Program-made: the position numbers and the translations under genes
Shown here: in pieces, positions 7,754 through 16,637 of the stretch
Layout of the letters: every line of letters starts with the position of its first letter
Position numbering within the stretch: the first letter of the stretch is position 1
The notes under the pieces: generated by a model
Databases searched by the model: none
The model's input: the letters and a program-made list of their open reading frames with translations, nothing else
Told to the model about the DNA's origin: nothing
DNA from: Flammeovirgaceae bacterium UBA5008
GTDB lineage: Bacteria > Bacteroidota > Bacteroidia > Cytophagales > Cyclobacteriaceae
Direction: 5' to 3'
DNA: 64,000 nucleotides
Assembly: GCA_002398365.1 (NCBI GenBank)
Contig: DGYK01000065.1
Location: 1 to 64,000 of the forward strand

Positions 7754-8641
7754 TTAGTTTTTTACTAATTCATTTAACCCAAAGTTTTGCAATAAACCAG
7801 CCTGCACTTTGCTGGCTGTGTCATTAATGATTTCGGTAGTGCCGCCCATTATTTTATCTACCACAACCCGAAGGGGACGTTTCCCGTGAGGAGTTTCCAC
7901 CAGTTTCGCGATTGCGTCAGCAACGTCTTGGGGTTTGTTAGGAATGGCAGGATCGCTCATGGTCTTTTGGAAATATTCAAAAAAACCACCCATTAATTGG
8001 GTTGTCAGTCCGTATTCAGCTGCAACAGATTGGTTGGCGGGTTGGAAAACCTTCTCAAATATTTCAGTGGGAAAAGGGCCGGGCTGTACAATACTAACAT
8101 CGACACCTAACGGCCTTAATTCGTAATGTAAACTTTCGTTGATGGCTTCTACCGCAAACTTGGTCGCATCATACACACCACCAAACGGTATAATCACCCT
8201 GCCCAATACGCTTGATATTTGTACAATCAAACCTGAACCTTGTTTGCGTAGGATGGGTAAAAACGCATTGGCTACTCTAACAGAGCCAAAAACATTTACT
8301 TCAAAAAAATTCTTATAGTCTGTAATGGTAAAGCTCTCTGTTATGCCTCCACCGTAAATGCCTGCATTGTTTATCACTACATCCAACTGACCATTGGCAA
8401 GCGATATAATTTCTTCTTTGGCGGAAGCCACGCTGTTGTCTGAGGTTACATCAAGCTCAACCACTTCAAGTTTTGCCTTGTTATCTTTTGCCCACTGTTT
8501 CAAATGATGTGCGTGCTGAGCGTTTTTCCCTTTTATATCGCGCATTGTGGCAAATACACGGTGGCCTCCTAGGGCAAGAGTTTGAGCAGTCAGTTTTCCA
8601 AAACCTGTACTCGCTCCAGTGATTAAAATAGTTTGTTTCAT
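7754..8641 (-). CDS. Classical short-chain dehydrogenase/reductase
   Basis: A classical SDR with the cofactor motif GASTGFG right after the start, NNAGIYGGG, a catalytic Ser in QISSVLGRV and Tyr/Lys in VYDATKFA. The ORF extends upstream to 8674, but MKQTILITGAS at 8641 is the standard SDR beginning, so I use that start. It reduces or oxidises a carbonyl/alcohol with NAD(P)(H); the substrate is unknown. It leads the leftward set with the alpha/beta hydrolase and NmrA-like gene. A dead HxlR copy lies divergently upstream, in the place where the regulator of such an operon is normally found. Confidence 0.9.
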   Translation of the reverse strand: MKQTILITGASTGFGKLTAQTLALGGHRVFATMRDIKGKNAQHAHHLKQWAKDNKAKLEVVELDVTSDNSVASAKEEIISLANGQLDVVINNAGIYGGGITESFTITDYKNFFEVNVFGSVRVANAFLPILRKQGSGLIVQISSVLGRVIIPFGGVYDATKFAVEAINESLHYELRPLGVDVSIVQPGPFPTEIFEKVFQPANQSVAAEYGLTTQLMGGFFEYFQKTMSDPAIPNKPQDVADAIAKLVETPHGKRPLRVVVDKIMGGTTEIINDTASKVQAGLLQNFGLNELVKN

Positions 8642-8722
8642 GAGGTAAAAATTTGATATAACCTCAGACATCATTTTTTAATGATAAGTTCAATAAATTT
8701 TAGTACTACTATAAATCATATA

Positions 8723-8730
8723 TAGTTTTG
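8723..8730 (+). promoter_or_regulatory. Possible Bacteroidota -7 element (TAnnTTTG) before the HxlR pseudogene
   Basis: TAGTTTTG matches the TAnnTTTG -7 consensus 33 nt before the ATG of the decayed HxlR copy. No convincing -33 TTTG was found at the usual distance. Confidence 0.3.
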
Positions 8731-8762
8731 TAAATAATACTTATATTGAATATCAACACATT

Positions 8763-9104
8763 ATGAAAGCAAAAGAAATGACTTCTGATAAAAATTTCTT
8801 ACCCAAAAACTTCCACTATGAATGTTTTGGGTTGAAAATGGAAACTCATACTCGTTAATTTGATCTATCTCACTACCCCCGCACGATTTGGGGAATTGAA
8901 GCGTATTGTAAAAGGAAACACACCATCGATGCTTACTCAGCAATTGAGTTAGAAGAGGATGGGTTAATCAGCAGGAAAATTTATGCAGAAATTCCTCCGA
9001 GGGTTGAGTACACATTAACCGAGTTTGGACTAACGCTGTCGCCAGTAATGCTGGCTTTGGGTAAGTGGGGGAAAGAATACGGAATGAAAAACCAACCGGA
9101 GTAA
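8763..9104 (+). pseudogene. Decayed HxlR-family regulator, paralogue of the 5255-5635 gene
   Basis: The DNA aligns with the intact HxlR gene over most of its length, for example the stretches encoding ARFGELKR, SMLTQQL and RKIYAEIPPRVEYTLTEFG. Three lesions are visible: an extra base in a T-rich run near 8790 shifts the frame, TGA at 8833-8835 replaces the second Gly codon of the LGGKW motif, and 4 bases are missing near 8947 after CAATTGAG. The 3' half then stays readable to a TAA at 9102-9104. It is divergent from the SDR operon it probably once controlled. Confidence 0.88.
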
Positions 9105-9354
9105 GGATAAAATCTCTGACTCATTGGTTAGTCATCTGCTTTTGTAATCACACTTACATATTCAACACTATGTCTGAATGCTGTTTATAATTATTTTGCT
9201 TATAAAATCTTTACAACAAGTTTTCGGAGCAATTGGAGGCGTGGTGTATGTAGAGCTTGGGACTTGGTTTTGAGTTGATGAAAGTTAGAGGGCACGGAAG
9301 TGAACTTCTGCGCCAGAAGAATAAAATGACAGCCCGATTGGGTGAATTGAATTC

Positions 9355-9735
9355 TTAATCTGTTGTTAAAAGTGTAGTGTCATAATAAAACGGTTGGGCG
9401 AATATCAATTTTTGATTTTCAACCGTATATATCTGTACCATGTCTGTTTCAATTATTTTCCCTGTTTTTAGAACTACACCACGAATTTTTGAAATGGCGA
9501 AAACTTTGTTGTCGGAGTAAAAATAATCCGATTGTAAGGTTTCAAATTCTCGCCAAAAGGCATAAAATTTTTGAAAGAAATCATTAAGCCCATTTACACC
9601 AATGTATTCACCACCGTATGGAAGCGATGCAGCTTGATTTAACACAAAATCATTTGATAACAGCGAATAAGCATCCTGTCGATTTCCCTTTGCAAGGAAC
9701 TCATAAAACTTCTTGACTAATTCTACCTCAGTCAT
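9355..9735 (-). CDS. SnoaL/NTF2-like protein
   Basis: A 126-residue cone-shaped NTF2-fold protein. It starts MTEVELVKKFYEFLAKGN, contains SNDFVLNQAASLPYGGEYIG followed by GLNDFFQKFYAFW, and ends with a strand on either side of an output segment. SnoaL-like proteins act as cyclases, isomerases or ligand binders; the catalytic identity cannot be read here. It overlaps the upstream SnoaL-type gene by 8 nt, so the two are translationally coupled and may work as a pair. No signal peptide, unlike its partner. Confidence 0.8.
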   Translation of the reverse strand: MTEVELVKKFYEFLAKGNRQDAYSLLSNDFVLNQAASLPYGGEYIGVNGLNDFFQKFYAFWREFETLQSDYFYSDNKVFAISKIRGVVLKTGKIIETDMVQIYTVENQKLIFAQPFYYDTTLLTTD

Positions 9736-10216
9736 TTGTCTTTTTAGCTTTAATTTGTTGAATTAAGCCTGACCAATCTACTACGTCCCAATGCTCAGCA
9801 AGCTTACCATTTTCAATACGCCACCAGTCTGTGCCTGTCCAAGTTACCTTAACATTAGAAGCTGGAATTCCAAATAGCTCTCCCTTGTGTGTACCCGACC
9901 ACGTAAATCTAGCTACCACCAAATCACCTTCTACCACTATAGCGTCAATCGTAGCTTGAACATCAGGGAAAACGACCTCAAACCACTTTGCTCCTTCTTG
10001 AATACCTGTCAATCCTTGCTTTACCATCGGATTGTGTTGTTTATAATTCAAAGAAATAACTTCTCCAAATTTGTCTGATTGCTTGGTTGTCAATAAGTAA
10101 ATAAACCTTGAAACCAATTGTTTCTTTTGTTCAGTTGTCATTGTGTTTGCTTTTTTTGTTTGGCCAAACGTGGGTGCATTCAAAACTAAACTACATACCA
10201 CTAAAACTAATTTCAT
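9728..10216 (-). CDS. SnoaL-like ester cyclase family protein, probably exported
   Basis: About 162 residues from the second ATG, whose MKLVLVVCSLVLNAPTFGQ looks like a signal peptide; an ATG at 10225 gives three more residues. The mature part is a SnoaL-like polyketide-cyclase domain with KQHNPMVKQGLTGIQEGAKWF, FPDVQATIDAIVVEGD and VTWTGTDWWRIENGKLAEHWD, the conserved histidines and DxW pattern of ester cyclases. It overlaps the smaller NTF2-like gene by 8 nt. A divergent AraC regulator is not adjacent but faces away downstream at 10301. The actual substrate is unknown. Confidence 0.82.
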   Translation of the reverse strand: MKLVLVVCSLVLNAPTFGQTKKANTMTTEQKKQLVSRFIYLLTTKQSDKFGEVISLNYKQHNPMVKQGLTGIQEGAKWFEVVFPDVQATIDAIVVEGDLVVARFTWSGTHKGELFGIPASNVKVTWTGTDWWRIENGKLAEHWDVVDWSGLIQQIKAKKTND

Positions 10217-10253
10217 GTACTCCATTTTTTATAGATTTAAAAATATTGTACTG

Positions 10254-10261
10254 CAAAAGTA
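10254..10261 (-). promoter_or_regulatory. Possible Bacteroidota -7 element of the SnoaL pair
   Basis: Minus-strand TACTTTTG matches TAnnTTTG and lies 28 nt before the ATG at 10225. A correctly spaced -33 TTTG is not evident, so this is only suggestive. Confidence 0.3.
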
Positions 10262-10300
10262 GTTAGCAAGCTAATTTCAATGATTGCAAAAAAAGTCCAT

Positions 10301-11131
10301 TCAATTGAAGATTTGAAACATTTCATCCCTAAACTCCATGGGAGTTTTTCGATTCATTTTTTTAAAAAAATTATTAAAGTGACCAGTATCTTCAAAGCCC
10401 AAATCGTAACAAATATCTTTTACCGGGCTTTCGCTGTAAAACAATTTACGTTTGGCTTCTAAATTTATTCGTTCGTGAATAACAGATAAGGCTGTTTTCT
10501 TGGTGGCTTTCTTACAAACCATATTCAATTGTTTTGCAGTAACATGAAGCAATTTAGCATAGCCTTGAACTGACTTGATTTGATTAAAGTTATTTTCCAA
10601 TAGCGTCAGGAATTTTAAATAAAGATTATTCTTATCCGCTTTAACCTGTGGAATTTGCTTCTGTTCTCTGCAGACATAAGTCAACAAGATTTTTATAAAA
10701 TGCAGGATGAGTTCATTTGACTTAGGTTTCTTAAACTGCGATTCGGCTTGAATCTGCTTAAACAGACTTGTAAAAAAATCATCTTTTTTGAGATAAAATG
10801 CGGGTGATTGTGAAAATCCCCCAAAAAGTTCAGTCATTTCATTATCCAGAAGATGAATGATTTCGTGGTCAATTGAAATGACGTATCCAATATTGTGGGA
10901 ATTAGGCTTTGCTGTTATGTAATGAACTTGATTATAAGAAATCAGAAAGAAAGAATTGTCTTTTATTTCGAATTCTTCAAAGTCAATAAAATGACTGGCA
11001 TTTCCCTTTTCAAAGTAGAATATTTCGTAGTGTTTGTGCGAATGTGGATTGCTTACAAAGCCATTGTCATCGGTTTTGTAGTCAATAGAAAAAAATTTGA
11101 TTACGCTTTCTTTCAATTTGATGTCGTTCAA
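10301..11131 (-). CDS. AraC-family transcriptional regulator
   Basis: A 276-residue AraC protein. The N-terminal cupin-like sensor domain spans about residues 20-130 (HSHKHYEIFYFEKGNA). The C-terminal double helix-turn-helix spans about 175-275, with YAKLLHVTAKQLNMVCKKAT as the first motif and DICYDLGFEDTGHFNNFFKK as the second, ending MNRKTPMEFRDE. It probably responds to a small molecule and activates a neighbouring gene; the SnoaL pair immediately downstream in the same direction is the nearest candidate. No metal-binding or other special residues were noted. Confidence 0.9.
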   Translation of the reverse strand: MNDIKLKESVIKFFSIDYKTDDNGFVSNPHSHKHYEIFYFEKGNASHFIDFEEFEIKDNSFFLISYNQVHYITAKPNSHNIGYVISIDHEIIHLLDNEMTELFGGFSQSPAFYLKKDDFFTSLFKQIQAESQFKKPKSNELILHFIKILLTYVCREQKQIPQVKADKNNLYLKFLTLLENNFNQIKSVQGYAKLLHVTAKQLNMVCKKATKKTALSVIHERINLEAKRKLFYSESPVKDICYDLGFEDTGHFNNFFKKMNRKTPMEFRDEMFQIFN

Positions 11132-11356
11132 AACTGCCTATAGCTCTTGTTTAATCCGACTATTTCATAAAACCCCTCATGCTCTAAATTAAGTTTTCCT
11201 ATAACCTAGACAATGCATCAATCTGGAACCGTTCTAACCGCAAAGAAATAGAAAGGCAAAGACTAAAACCAAAATAAAACTTAATAGGGCGTCTTTTCGT
11301 GGTAAGTATAGTCATTCAATCTTACTGTTTTATATTATTGCCGCTTGAATAAGAAC

Positions 11357-11558
11357 ATGCTTCCATTAAAATTTACTCCTGATTCATTTTAGTGCATTTG
11401 TTCAAATCTCGCTCTTCCCTCTCACTCCTCCAAAAAAAGTGTTGTTGTAATTGTCTGCATCAGGGTTACAGGATTACAGGATTTTAGGATAGGCAGGATT
11501 GGTTGATTTTTTCTCGCGACCACCCCGCCCTGCCGGGCACCCTTGCCAAGGAGGGGAA
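11357..11558. repeat. Dispersed repeat, copy A, with GC-rich hairpins, in a 597-nt gap
   Basis: Bases 11357-11505 match 12942-13086 as a direct repeat, best over the part with CACTCCTCCAAAAAA, GTAATTGTCTGCAT and ACAGGATTTTAGGAT. The TTGTCTGnATnAGGATTTACAGGATT core is a recurrent intergenic motif in Bacteroidota as I recall. Bases 11517-11558 add two small palindromes (GCCC/GGGC and CCTTG/CAAGG). The rest of the gap from 11132 to 11728 shows no credible gene. Confidence 0.65.
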
Positions 11559-11728
11559 TGTTTTACGATTATACTTCGTTGTATCGAATCTTGTGGATAC
11601 CTCGGAGTAGGTTTTGTGTTGAGACATGATCCTGACCTCAGACACGTATACTCCTGATAATTATTATCCTATTTTATTCAATGAAAGCAAGGATATGGAC
11701 GTACTTTCCGCGCCTTGAATAGGCTTGT

Positions 11729-12799
11729 TTAATTGATGATAGCGTTTATTTTGCCCCACAGTTCGTTGTCAAAACCTGAAACCGCAAAATTTGAGTTTGC
11801 AAGATCAGACGCATCTCCCATTCTTATAACTACCATTTTTTTACTTGGGATTACATAAATTCTTTGGTCATTCGCGCCCATTGCCGAATACATATCAGCA
11901 GGTGCATTTGGAACCAAGTATCCCCGATAAACTGTTTGCTCACCCGGAATCATAAAACTAGTTTTTCCATTTAACCACCATAAATATCCATAAGAAGGAT
12001 TGATATTTTGAGAGGTTGATATGCTTTCGTTAAAAAAGGTCTCATTAATAATTTGTTCGTTATTCCATTTTCCTTTCGCCAATGCCATAAGACCGAATCT
12101 TGCCATACTTCTGGTGGTGCTATGGTAAATGGTAAAGATTGTTCCAAAATTCCAAAATCCATCCATTCCAATTTTGTTTTTTAATTTCTCATTAAAATAT
12201 GTTTCAAAAGGTTTATTGCTTGCACCGGCAACAACATCGGTTAACTTTTGAAAAATATTGCTGTACGCCCACCGAGTTCCTGCGTCTGCAACATATGTTA
12301 AGTTGGTCTTAACAACATATTGTTTTGTATCATCATTGCCTGCTGTCATTATTAGTAAATTTTTTAAAGAAATTAAGTTTTCTTTTGCCAAGGGCATACT
12401 CGTCCATTCCGTTCCCAAATAATCAGATGCTTTGTTGTTAATATTCAATAATCCTTCTTGTTGTGCGATTCCCGTTGTAGTGGCAACTAAGGTTTTACCT
12501 GCACTGTTCCATTCCCAAGTAATGTTTGCAGAATGACCATTAAAATATTCTTCCATTACAATTCTTCCATTTACAAGAATCATAAATGATTTTGTGTTTC
12601 TTTGCGTAAGAAAATCTTTCAATGGTTGAATTGCATTTTGAATCCAACCTAAACTTGAAGGGGGTATAGTTTCCCAAGTAGAATTTGTCTTGGAAGGGAA
12701 ATACATAGATGCTAATGTTGTAGGTTGAACAACATCATCATTTTTACTACAATTCGAAATCAATAGTAACAGCAATAAAAGAATTGTAGAAGACTTCAT
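11729..12799 (-). CDS. Lipoprotein serine hydrolase, class C beta-lactamase/PBP-like
   Basis: The 356 residues start with a lipoprotein signal (MKSSTILLLLLLLISNCS, lipid-bearing C16). The beta-lactamase family fold has the SxxK motif as S98-A-G-K101 in EWNSAGKTL and the YxN motif as YSN in RWAYSNIFQKL. The third KTG-like box is not obvious. Such proteins act as esterases, peptidases or D-stereospecific hydrolases more often than as lactamases. It sits alone on the minus strand and is flanked by direct repeats at 11357-11505 and 12942-13086, which suggests it may have arrived or could be lost as a unit. Confidence 0.86.
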   Translation of the reverse strand: MKSSTILLLLLLLISNCSKNDDVVQPTTLASMYFPSKTNSTWETIPPSSLGWIQNAIQPLKDFLTQRNTKSFMILVNGRIVMEEYFNGHSANITWEWNSAGKTLVATTTGIAQQEGLLNINNKASDYLGTEWTSMPLAKENLISLKNLLIMTAGNDDTKQYVVKTNLTYVADAGTRWAYSNIFQKLTDVVAGASNKPFETYFNEKLKNKIGMDGFWNFGTIFTIYHSTTRSMARFGLMALAKGKWNNEQIINETFFNESISTSQNINPSYGYLWWLNGKTSFMIPGEQTVYRGYLVPNAPADMYSAMGANDQRIYVIPSKKMVVIRMGDASDLANSNFAVSGFDNELWGKINAIIN

Positions 12800-12941
12800 G
12801 ATTATTTTAAGATTTAGTTTAATACATCAATTAGATGATTTATTCCCTCAAAGGTTTAACGTGTTTTAGCCTTTTTGGTGTGTTATTTTACCAGGACCGC
12901 CAACATAGGGTATGCTCATCTTTTACTTGTGAAACTCGCGT

Positions 12942-13086
12942 ATGCTTCCAAAACTTGCGCCTATTTCATTTATATCCGCTGGTTCTTTGTTCAAATTTCA
13001 CTCTTCCCTCCCACTCCTCCAAAAAAGTGTTGCTGTAATTGTCTGCATAAGGATTTACAGGATTTTAGGATGGGCAAGATTGGTTG
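12942..13086. repeat. Dispersed repeat, copy B
   Basis: Direct repeat of 11357-11505, sharing CTCTTCCCTC, CACTCCTCCAAAAAA, TAATTGTCTGCAT and ACAGGATTTTAGGAT. It fills most of the 342-nt gap upstream of the serine hydrolase. Short overlapping open frames here are not conserved-looking, and I do not call a gene. Confidence 0.65.
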
Positions 13087-13141
13087 TAGGAATAAAGAAG
13101 AGCCTCCCTAGGAGAATCTGCGAAGAAATCGCTTTCTTTTG

Positions 13142-13861
13142 CTAATAATTCGAACGTACGTTTCCATTTTTCATCCAGTGTTCGTAAACATCTTTGTTTC
13201 GCCCAATCAAAAGTTTTCGGGCAATATCATTACATTTTTTGCTTGCATATAGTCCTTCATAAATTCCAATTACAAGCAAATTGTCAATACTTTCGTCTTT
13301 TCTTTCACCAAGCAAATTGAAAAATTGAAAGCATTTTGCGGTAAAATTAGTGGTCGTATTGTTTGTTGCAATGTCTTCAAAGAGTTTTAAACTAAGCTCT
13401 CCAAAAACCATATAAGGTAATTCGTCATTCAGATGATCTGCAACTTTGCTAAACTCAACAACATTGTCATAGAGTTCTTTAACTAAGGGATGCTTAGAGG
13501 ATTCAAGTTCTCCTGTCGCTTCAAGCTTAACCACATGTCTGTAACAATGGCAATTATTTAAATTTGTTCCATCAATTTTGGCATTTTTAAAATCAGCACA
13601 TTCAAGAGAACAATTTTCAAAGGTTGTATTTGTCAAATTGCAATGAGAGAAGTTGCTACATTTTAAATTACAATTGGCAAACTTTGAATTTGTGAAGTCT
13701 GTTTGTGAAAAGTCAACAGAAAAGCAACAATTCTCAAATGTCGCGTTGGAAAGTAATTGGCCAATCAATTTTTCGCCCTTGTCAAAATCAAGGTTTAAAA
13801 AATAACGATATCCAGCTTTATACTTTTCTATTATGCTATGCATGTCAGTTGTTGTGGTCAT
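13142..13861 (-). CDS. Pentapeptide-repeat protein
   Basis: A 239-residue protein with about 13 consecutive A(D/N)LxX-type pentapeptides at residues 40-105, for example ATFENCCFSVDFSQTDF, CNLKCSNFSHCNL and CADFKNAKIDGTNL. These would build a short right-handed quadrilateral beta-helix. Cysteine is unusually frequent in the coil (about eight residues). The C-terminal 130 residues are helical and unrelated to the repeat. Pentapeptide proteins mimic DNA or serve as scaffolds; nothing here decides which. It stands alone with no partner gene. No signal peptide. Confidence 0.84.
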   Translation of the reverse strand: MTTTTDMHSIIEKYKAGYRYFLNLDFDKGEKLIGQLLSNATFENCCFSVDFSQTDFTNSKFANCNLKCSNFSHCNLTNTTFENCSLECADFKNAKIDGTNLNNCHCYRHVVKLEATGELESSKHPLVKELYDNVVEFSKVADHLNDELPYMVFGELSLKLFEDIATNNTTTNFTAKCFQFFNLLGERKDESIDNLLVIGIYEGLYASKKCNDIARKLLIGRNKDVYEHWMKNGNVRSNY

Positions 13862-13975
13862 AAAATTGCTGGTAACATCCTGCTATTGGTACCTATCTTA
13901 AATAGCCTCTTCGTGTTCTTCTCTCAATTATTCAAATAATAGCCTCTCGTGTTCTAAATTTAAGCTATCGCCTTT

Positions 13976-14566
13976 CTATTTAGCCTCCCATGTAATGTCA
14001 AATTTTCTTAAGTAATCTTCGATTGGTTCTAATCCCATTTCGCGTCTTCTTTCATTGACGGTTTCCGGTTCTGCTAAATCATACAATTTTCCATTTTCAA
14101 TTTGGCTTCCATAGATTTGAGGTTTACCCTCATCCATCAAAATTCTATCTTTCATTAATGCGTATTGCTCTTTGCTTAAGTCGCCATTTTTGACCGCCTT
14201 TTCAATCAGCGGAAAATACTTTATTCTATATTTACTTACGGTGTGCTGCAATCCGAGCCAGATTGCATTCATCTGTTCCTGGTTGACTTCTTGTAAGGTG
14301 GGCATGCCGCATTTCTCAATGATGCTGATCACCAATTCCTGATTCCGATGGTCTTCCTTTGCATGCTTAATCAGATTATTCTCTCGTCTTATTCTTTGGT
14401 CGCTTTTATAAACTTGACTCAGTATTTCGGCTTTCTTTAAGCAGTCCACCTCTATGTAGTCCACCGAACCCACGTAAGCAAATTTATCTCTTTTGATATA
14501 TAAGAATATCGCTACCATCAATACGAGGGACATCAGAATAAGTAGAAACACCTTTGTCTTTTTCAT
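13976..14566 (-). CDS. Membrane-anchored DUF6624-like protein
   Basis: From the ATG at 14566 the protein begins MKKTKVFLLILMSLVLMVAIF, one N-terminal membrane anchor, followed by a periplasmic domain. The pattern DQRIRRENN, IIEKCGMPTLQEV, LQHTVSKYRIKYFPLIEKAV, GKPQIYGSQ and RRREMGLEPIEDYL matches what I recall of DUF6624, a family of unknown function common in Bacteroidota. An ATG at 14599 would add eleven residues that do not resemble a signal. The gap to the downstream-transcribed esterase gene is 24-57 nt, so they may share a transcript. Function unknown. Confidence 0.7.
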   Translation of the reverse strand: MKKTKVFLLILMSLVLMVAIFLYIKRDKFAYVGSVDYIEVDCLKKAEILSQVYKSDQRIRRENNLIKHAKEDHRNQELVISIIEKCGMPTLQEVNQEQMNAIWLGLQHTVSKYRIKYFPLIEKAVKNGDLSKEQYALMKDRILMDEGKPQIYGSQIENGKLYDLAEPETVNERRREMGLEPIEDYLRKFDITWEAK

Positions 14567-14622
14567 TTGTTTTTGGTTTGTGTTTACCACCCCTCCCATT
14601 CCTTGTCAGGAAAAGTGGTTGT

Positions 14623-16356
14623 CTAATATTTCCAACTTTTCAAATCAGCGCCCTTCGGAGCGCTCTCCTCAATTCGCTTCAAAATTTTGGGTAAGTATTG
14701 TGTGTTGTATCGAAGTCGGGATATGTAATTCGGATTGTTGTGGTCGCCATTCCAGCAATGTTCTGCCCGATCGCCATAGTCCACTTCTCCTTTGTAAAAT
14801 GGTGACTCTGTTTTCTTTAAAAAATCTTCCATCAAATACACGGCATTGTTCAGATAGTAGTTATCCATATCACCACAGTAAATATGGATTTTGCCCTCCA
14901 ACTTGGGGCCCAGCGTTTTCCAGTCGCGCTCTAAAATATAGCGCAGGTCGAAATGCTCTCTCCAATACGCTGCAACGCTTTTATCAATCTCGCCCGTTTC
15001 TTTGTTAAAGATCCGCTTCGGGTAACCATCTTCTCCTTGCGGAGAGTACACGGCCTCCCAAATATCCCATTGCTGGCCTGAGCGCGAGTGTGTGCCGAGT
15101 GCTAATTCATAATGGTTGGATTCTTGCATCGTATTTTGAATCTGACCTAAATAATTTCGGTGGGCCGGACGCGCCAATTTTTTAAACTCACTGTCATACC
15201 AATAGGCATTCGTGTCTTTGTAAATATCCACCAGGCAAAAGGCACTAAAATCAATCGGATCGGGGCACGCTGCAAAACATCCGTTGAACTCATCGGGATA
15301 AAACATTTGCACTGCCAACGCCTCCCAGCCTCCGGTAGAACCTCCATAGGTAAAGCGTGCCCAGCCTTGACCTATGCCGCGAAACTTCGATTCAATTTCA
15401 GGCAACAATTCTTTCATGATGGCATCGCCCCACGGCCCCATGCTGGCCGAGTTAACCGCATACGAATCATCATAGTAAGGTGTGGCATGTTGAATTTCTA
15501 CCACCAGAAAACGCGGAAAATTTTTGCTCGTCCACTGCTTATAAAAATTATACGCTTCTTGTTTTTGCAATTTGTTGTAGCCATATATTCCAAAGCGCGC
15601 GCTGTAATCGCTCGTGTCCATTTTAGGGTCTGGCGGTTCGGTGCTAAAGCCGCCAAAGTCTTTGGGAAAGTGGCCATGATAAATCATTAACGGATAGTGC
15701 GTTTGCGGGTGTTCATCAAACCCTTCGGGAAGGAGCACGTGCGCCCCCACGTACATGGGTTTTCCGTAGAACTCGCTCAGCAATTTGCTTTGCACTTTTA
15801 GGTGCTTTACATACTTCGTATCCTCCGGTTCTTTGACGGGCGCAATTTTTTGATCCATCACCACTTTTATGATTTCATTTTTGGTTGAATCAATGTAGAT
15901 CTTGGTGGGTTTGCTATAAAAGTTTCCCGGTTTCGAATTCCACTGCTGGCCTTCTCCCTGGTCGGGAGGCAGTTTTACGGTATGCCCCGTTTTCAAATGA
16001 AATGTTTCATAGCGATTGATCAATCCCTGCACGTAATACTCTCCGGCCGGAATATCTTTCAGATTGCGGAGCGGATAACCAAAAGCCGATTCATCGATTG
16101 CAATTTCATCGCCCGGTTTCATACCCTCTACGTCCACACCAAAGACAAGTTGAGTTTCCAATCCATCATTGATTTGAAAACGCGGCTCGGCTTTGTTGTT
16201 GGTAGATAGCAAGAGCAATAGCCGTCCGTCTTGTGCCTGTTCACTGAGTTCTTTGGTAAACGAGATCGAAAATTTTGGTATACTTTTAGTGTCTGCCGAG
16301 TCGGAACACTGTATGCAGAGTAAGAAAACGAAAGGAAGAAATCGCAGCCACTTCAT
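14623..16356 (-). CDS. Lipoprotein esterase, enterochelin-esterase-like
   Basis: A 577-residue lipoprotein (MKWLRFLPFVFLLCIQCSDS, lipid-bearing C17). The N-terminal 200 residues form a beta-rich domain (RFQINDGLETQLVFGVDVEG), and the rest is an esterase-D-type alpha/beta hydrolase. The nucleophile is the Ser in TYGGSTGGWEALAVQ, with DMDNYYLNNAVY and RAEHCWNGDHNNP near the C-terminus giving the likely Asp and His. Homologues hydrolyse ester bonds in siderophores, feruloyl sugars or unknown compounds. No TonB receptor or siderophore genes are nearby, so the siderophore role is unsupported. It is probably on the outer membrane or periplasmic face. Confidence 0.83.
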   Translation of the reverse strand: MKWLRFLPFVFLLCIQCSDSADTKSIPKFSISFTKELSEQAQDGRLLLLLSTNNKAEPRFQINDGLETQLVFGVDVEGMKPGDEIAIDESAFGYPLRNLKDIPAGEYYVQGLINRYETFHLKTGHTVKLPPDQGEGQQWNSKPGNFYSKPTKIYIDSTKNEIIKVVMDQKIAPVKEPEDTKYVKHLKVQSKLLSEFYGKPMYVGAHVLLPEGFDEHPQTHYPLMIYHGHFPKDFGGFSTEPPDPKMDTSDYSARFGIYGYNKLQKQEAYNFYKQWTSKNFPRFLVVEIQHATPYYDDSYAVNSASMGPWGDAIMKELLPEIESKFRGIGQGWARFTYGGSTGGWEALAVQMFYPDEFNGCFAACPDPIDFSAFCLVDIYKDTNAYWYDSEFKKLARPAHRNYLGQIQNTMQESNHYELALGTHSRSGQQWDIWEAVYSPQGEDGYPKRIFNKETGEIDKSVAAYWREHFDLRYILERDWKTLGPKLEGKIHIYCGDMDNYYLNNAVYLMEDFLKKTESPFYKGEVDYGDRAEHCWNGDHNNPNYISRLRYNTQYLPKILKRIEESAPKGADLKSWKY

Positions 16357-16439
16357 AGTTGATAAAATTTAGATTGGAAGATACTTCGAATCTACGGGGC
16401 TTGCAACATGATTTATTTTTTTGGGCGGCTTGTCCCCCG

Positions 16440-16580
16440 AAGATTTATCGTAGGGGCGGTGGCCGGGCTGTACGCTACAAGTCCTCGTGTCGGCCCATAC
16501 TCACTATCCAATAGGGGCCGCCCCTGTGGGCTTTTCGCTCCCATCCCTACCGCGAGGGCTTCGGTATAACGAGCGGTGAA
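16440..16580. other. GC-rich structured intergenic segment
   Basis: This part of the 319-nt gap (16357-16675) is much richer in G and C than its surroundings. It contains AGGGGCGG near 16453 and the matching CCGCCCCT near 16519, and a local palindrome AGGGGC-C-GCCCCT. It may be a remnant of a mobile or repeat element; I cannot name it. No gene is visible. Confidence 0.4.
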
Positions 16581-16637
16581 TGGGAAGAAGTAGAGTAAAG
16601 TTCTAAATTTTGCACGCAGGTTGTAAACTTACGTATC

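Noticed and set aside
12835..13145. Several overlapping plus-strand open frames of 67-78 codons
   Set aside because: They overlap each other in different frames and run across the dispersed repeat; composition is not protein-like.
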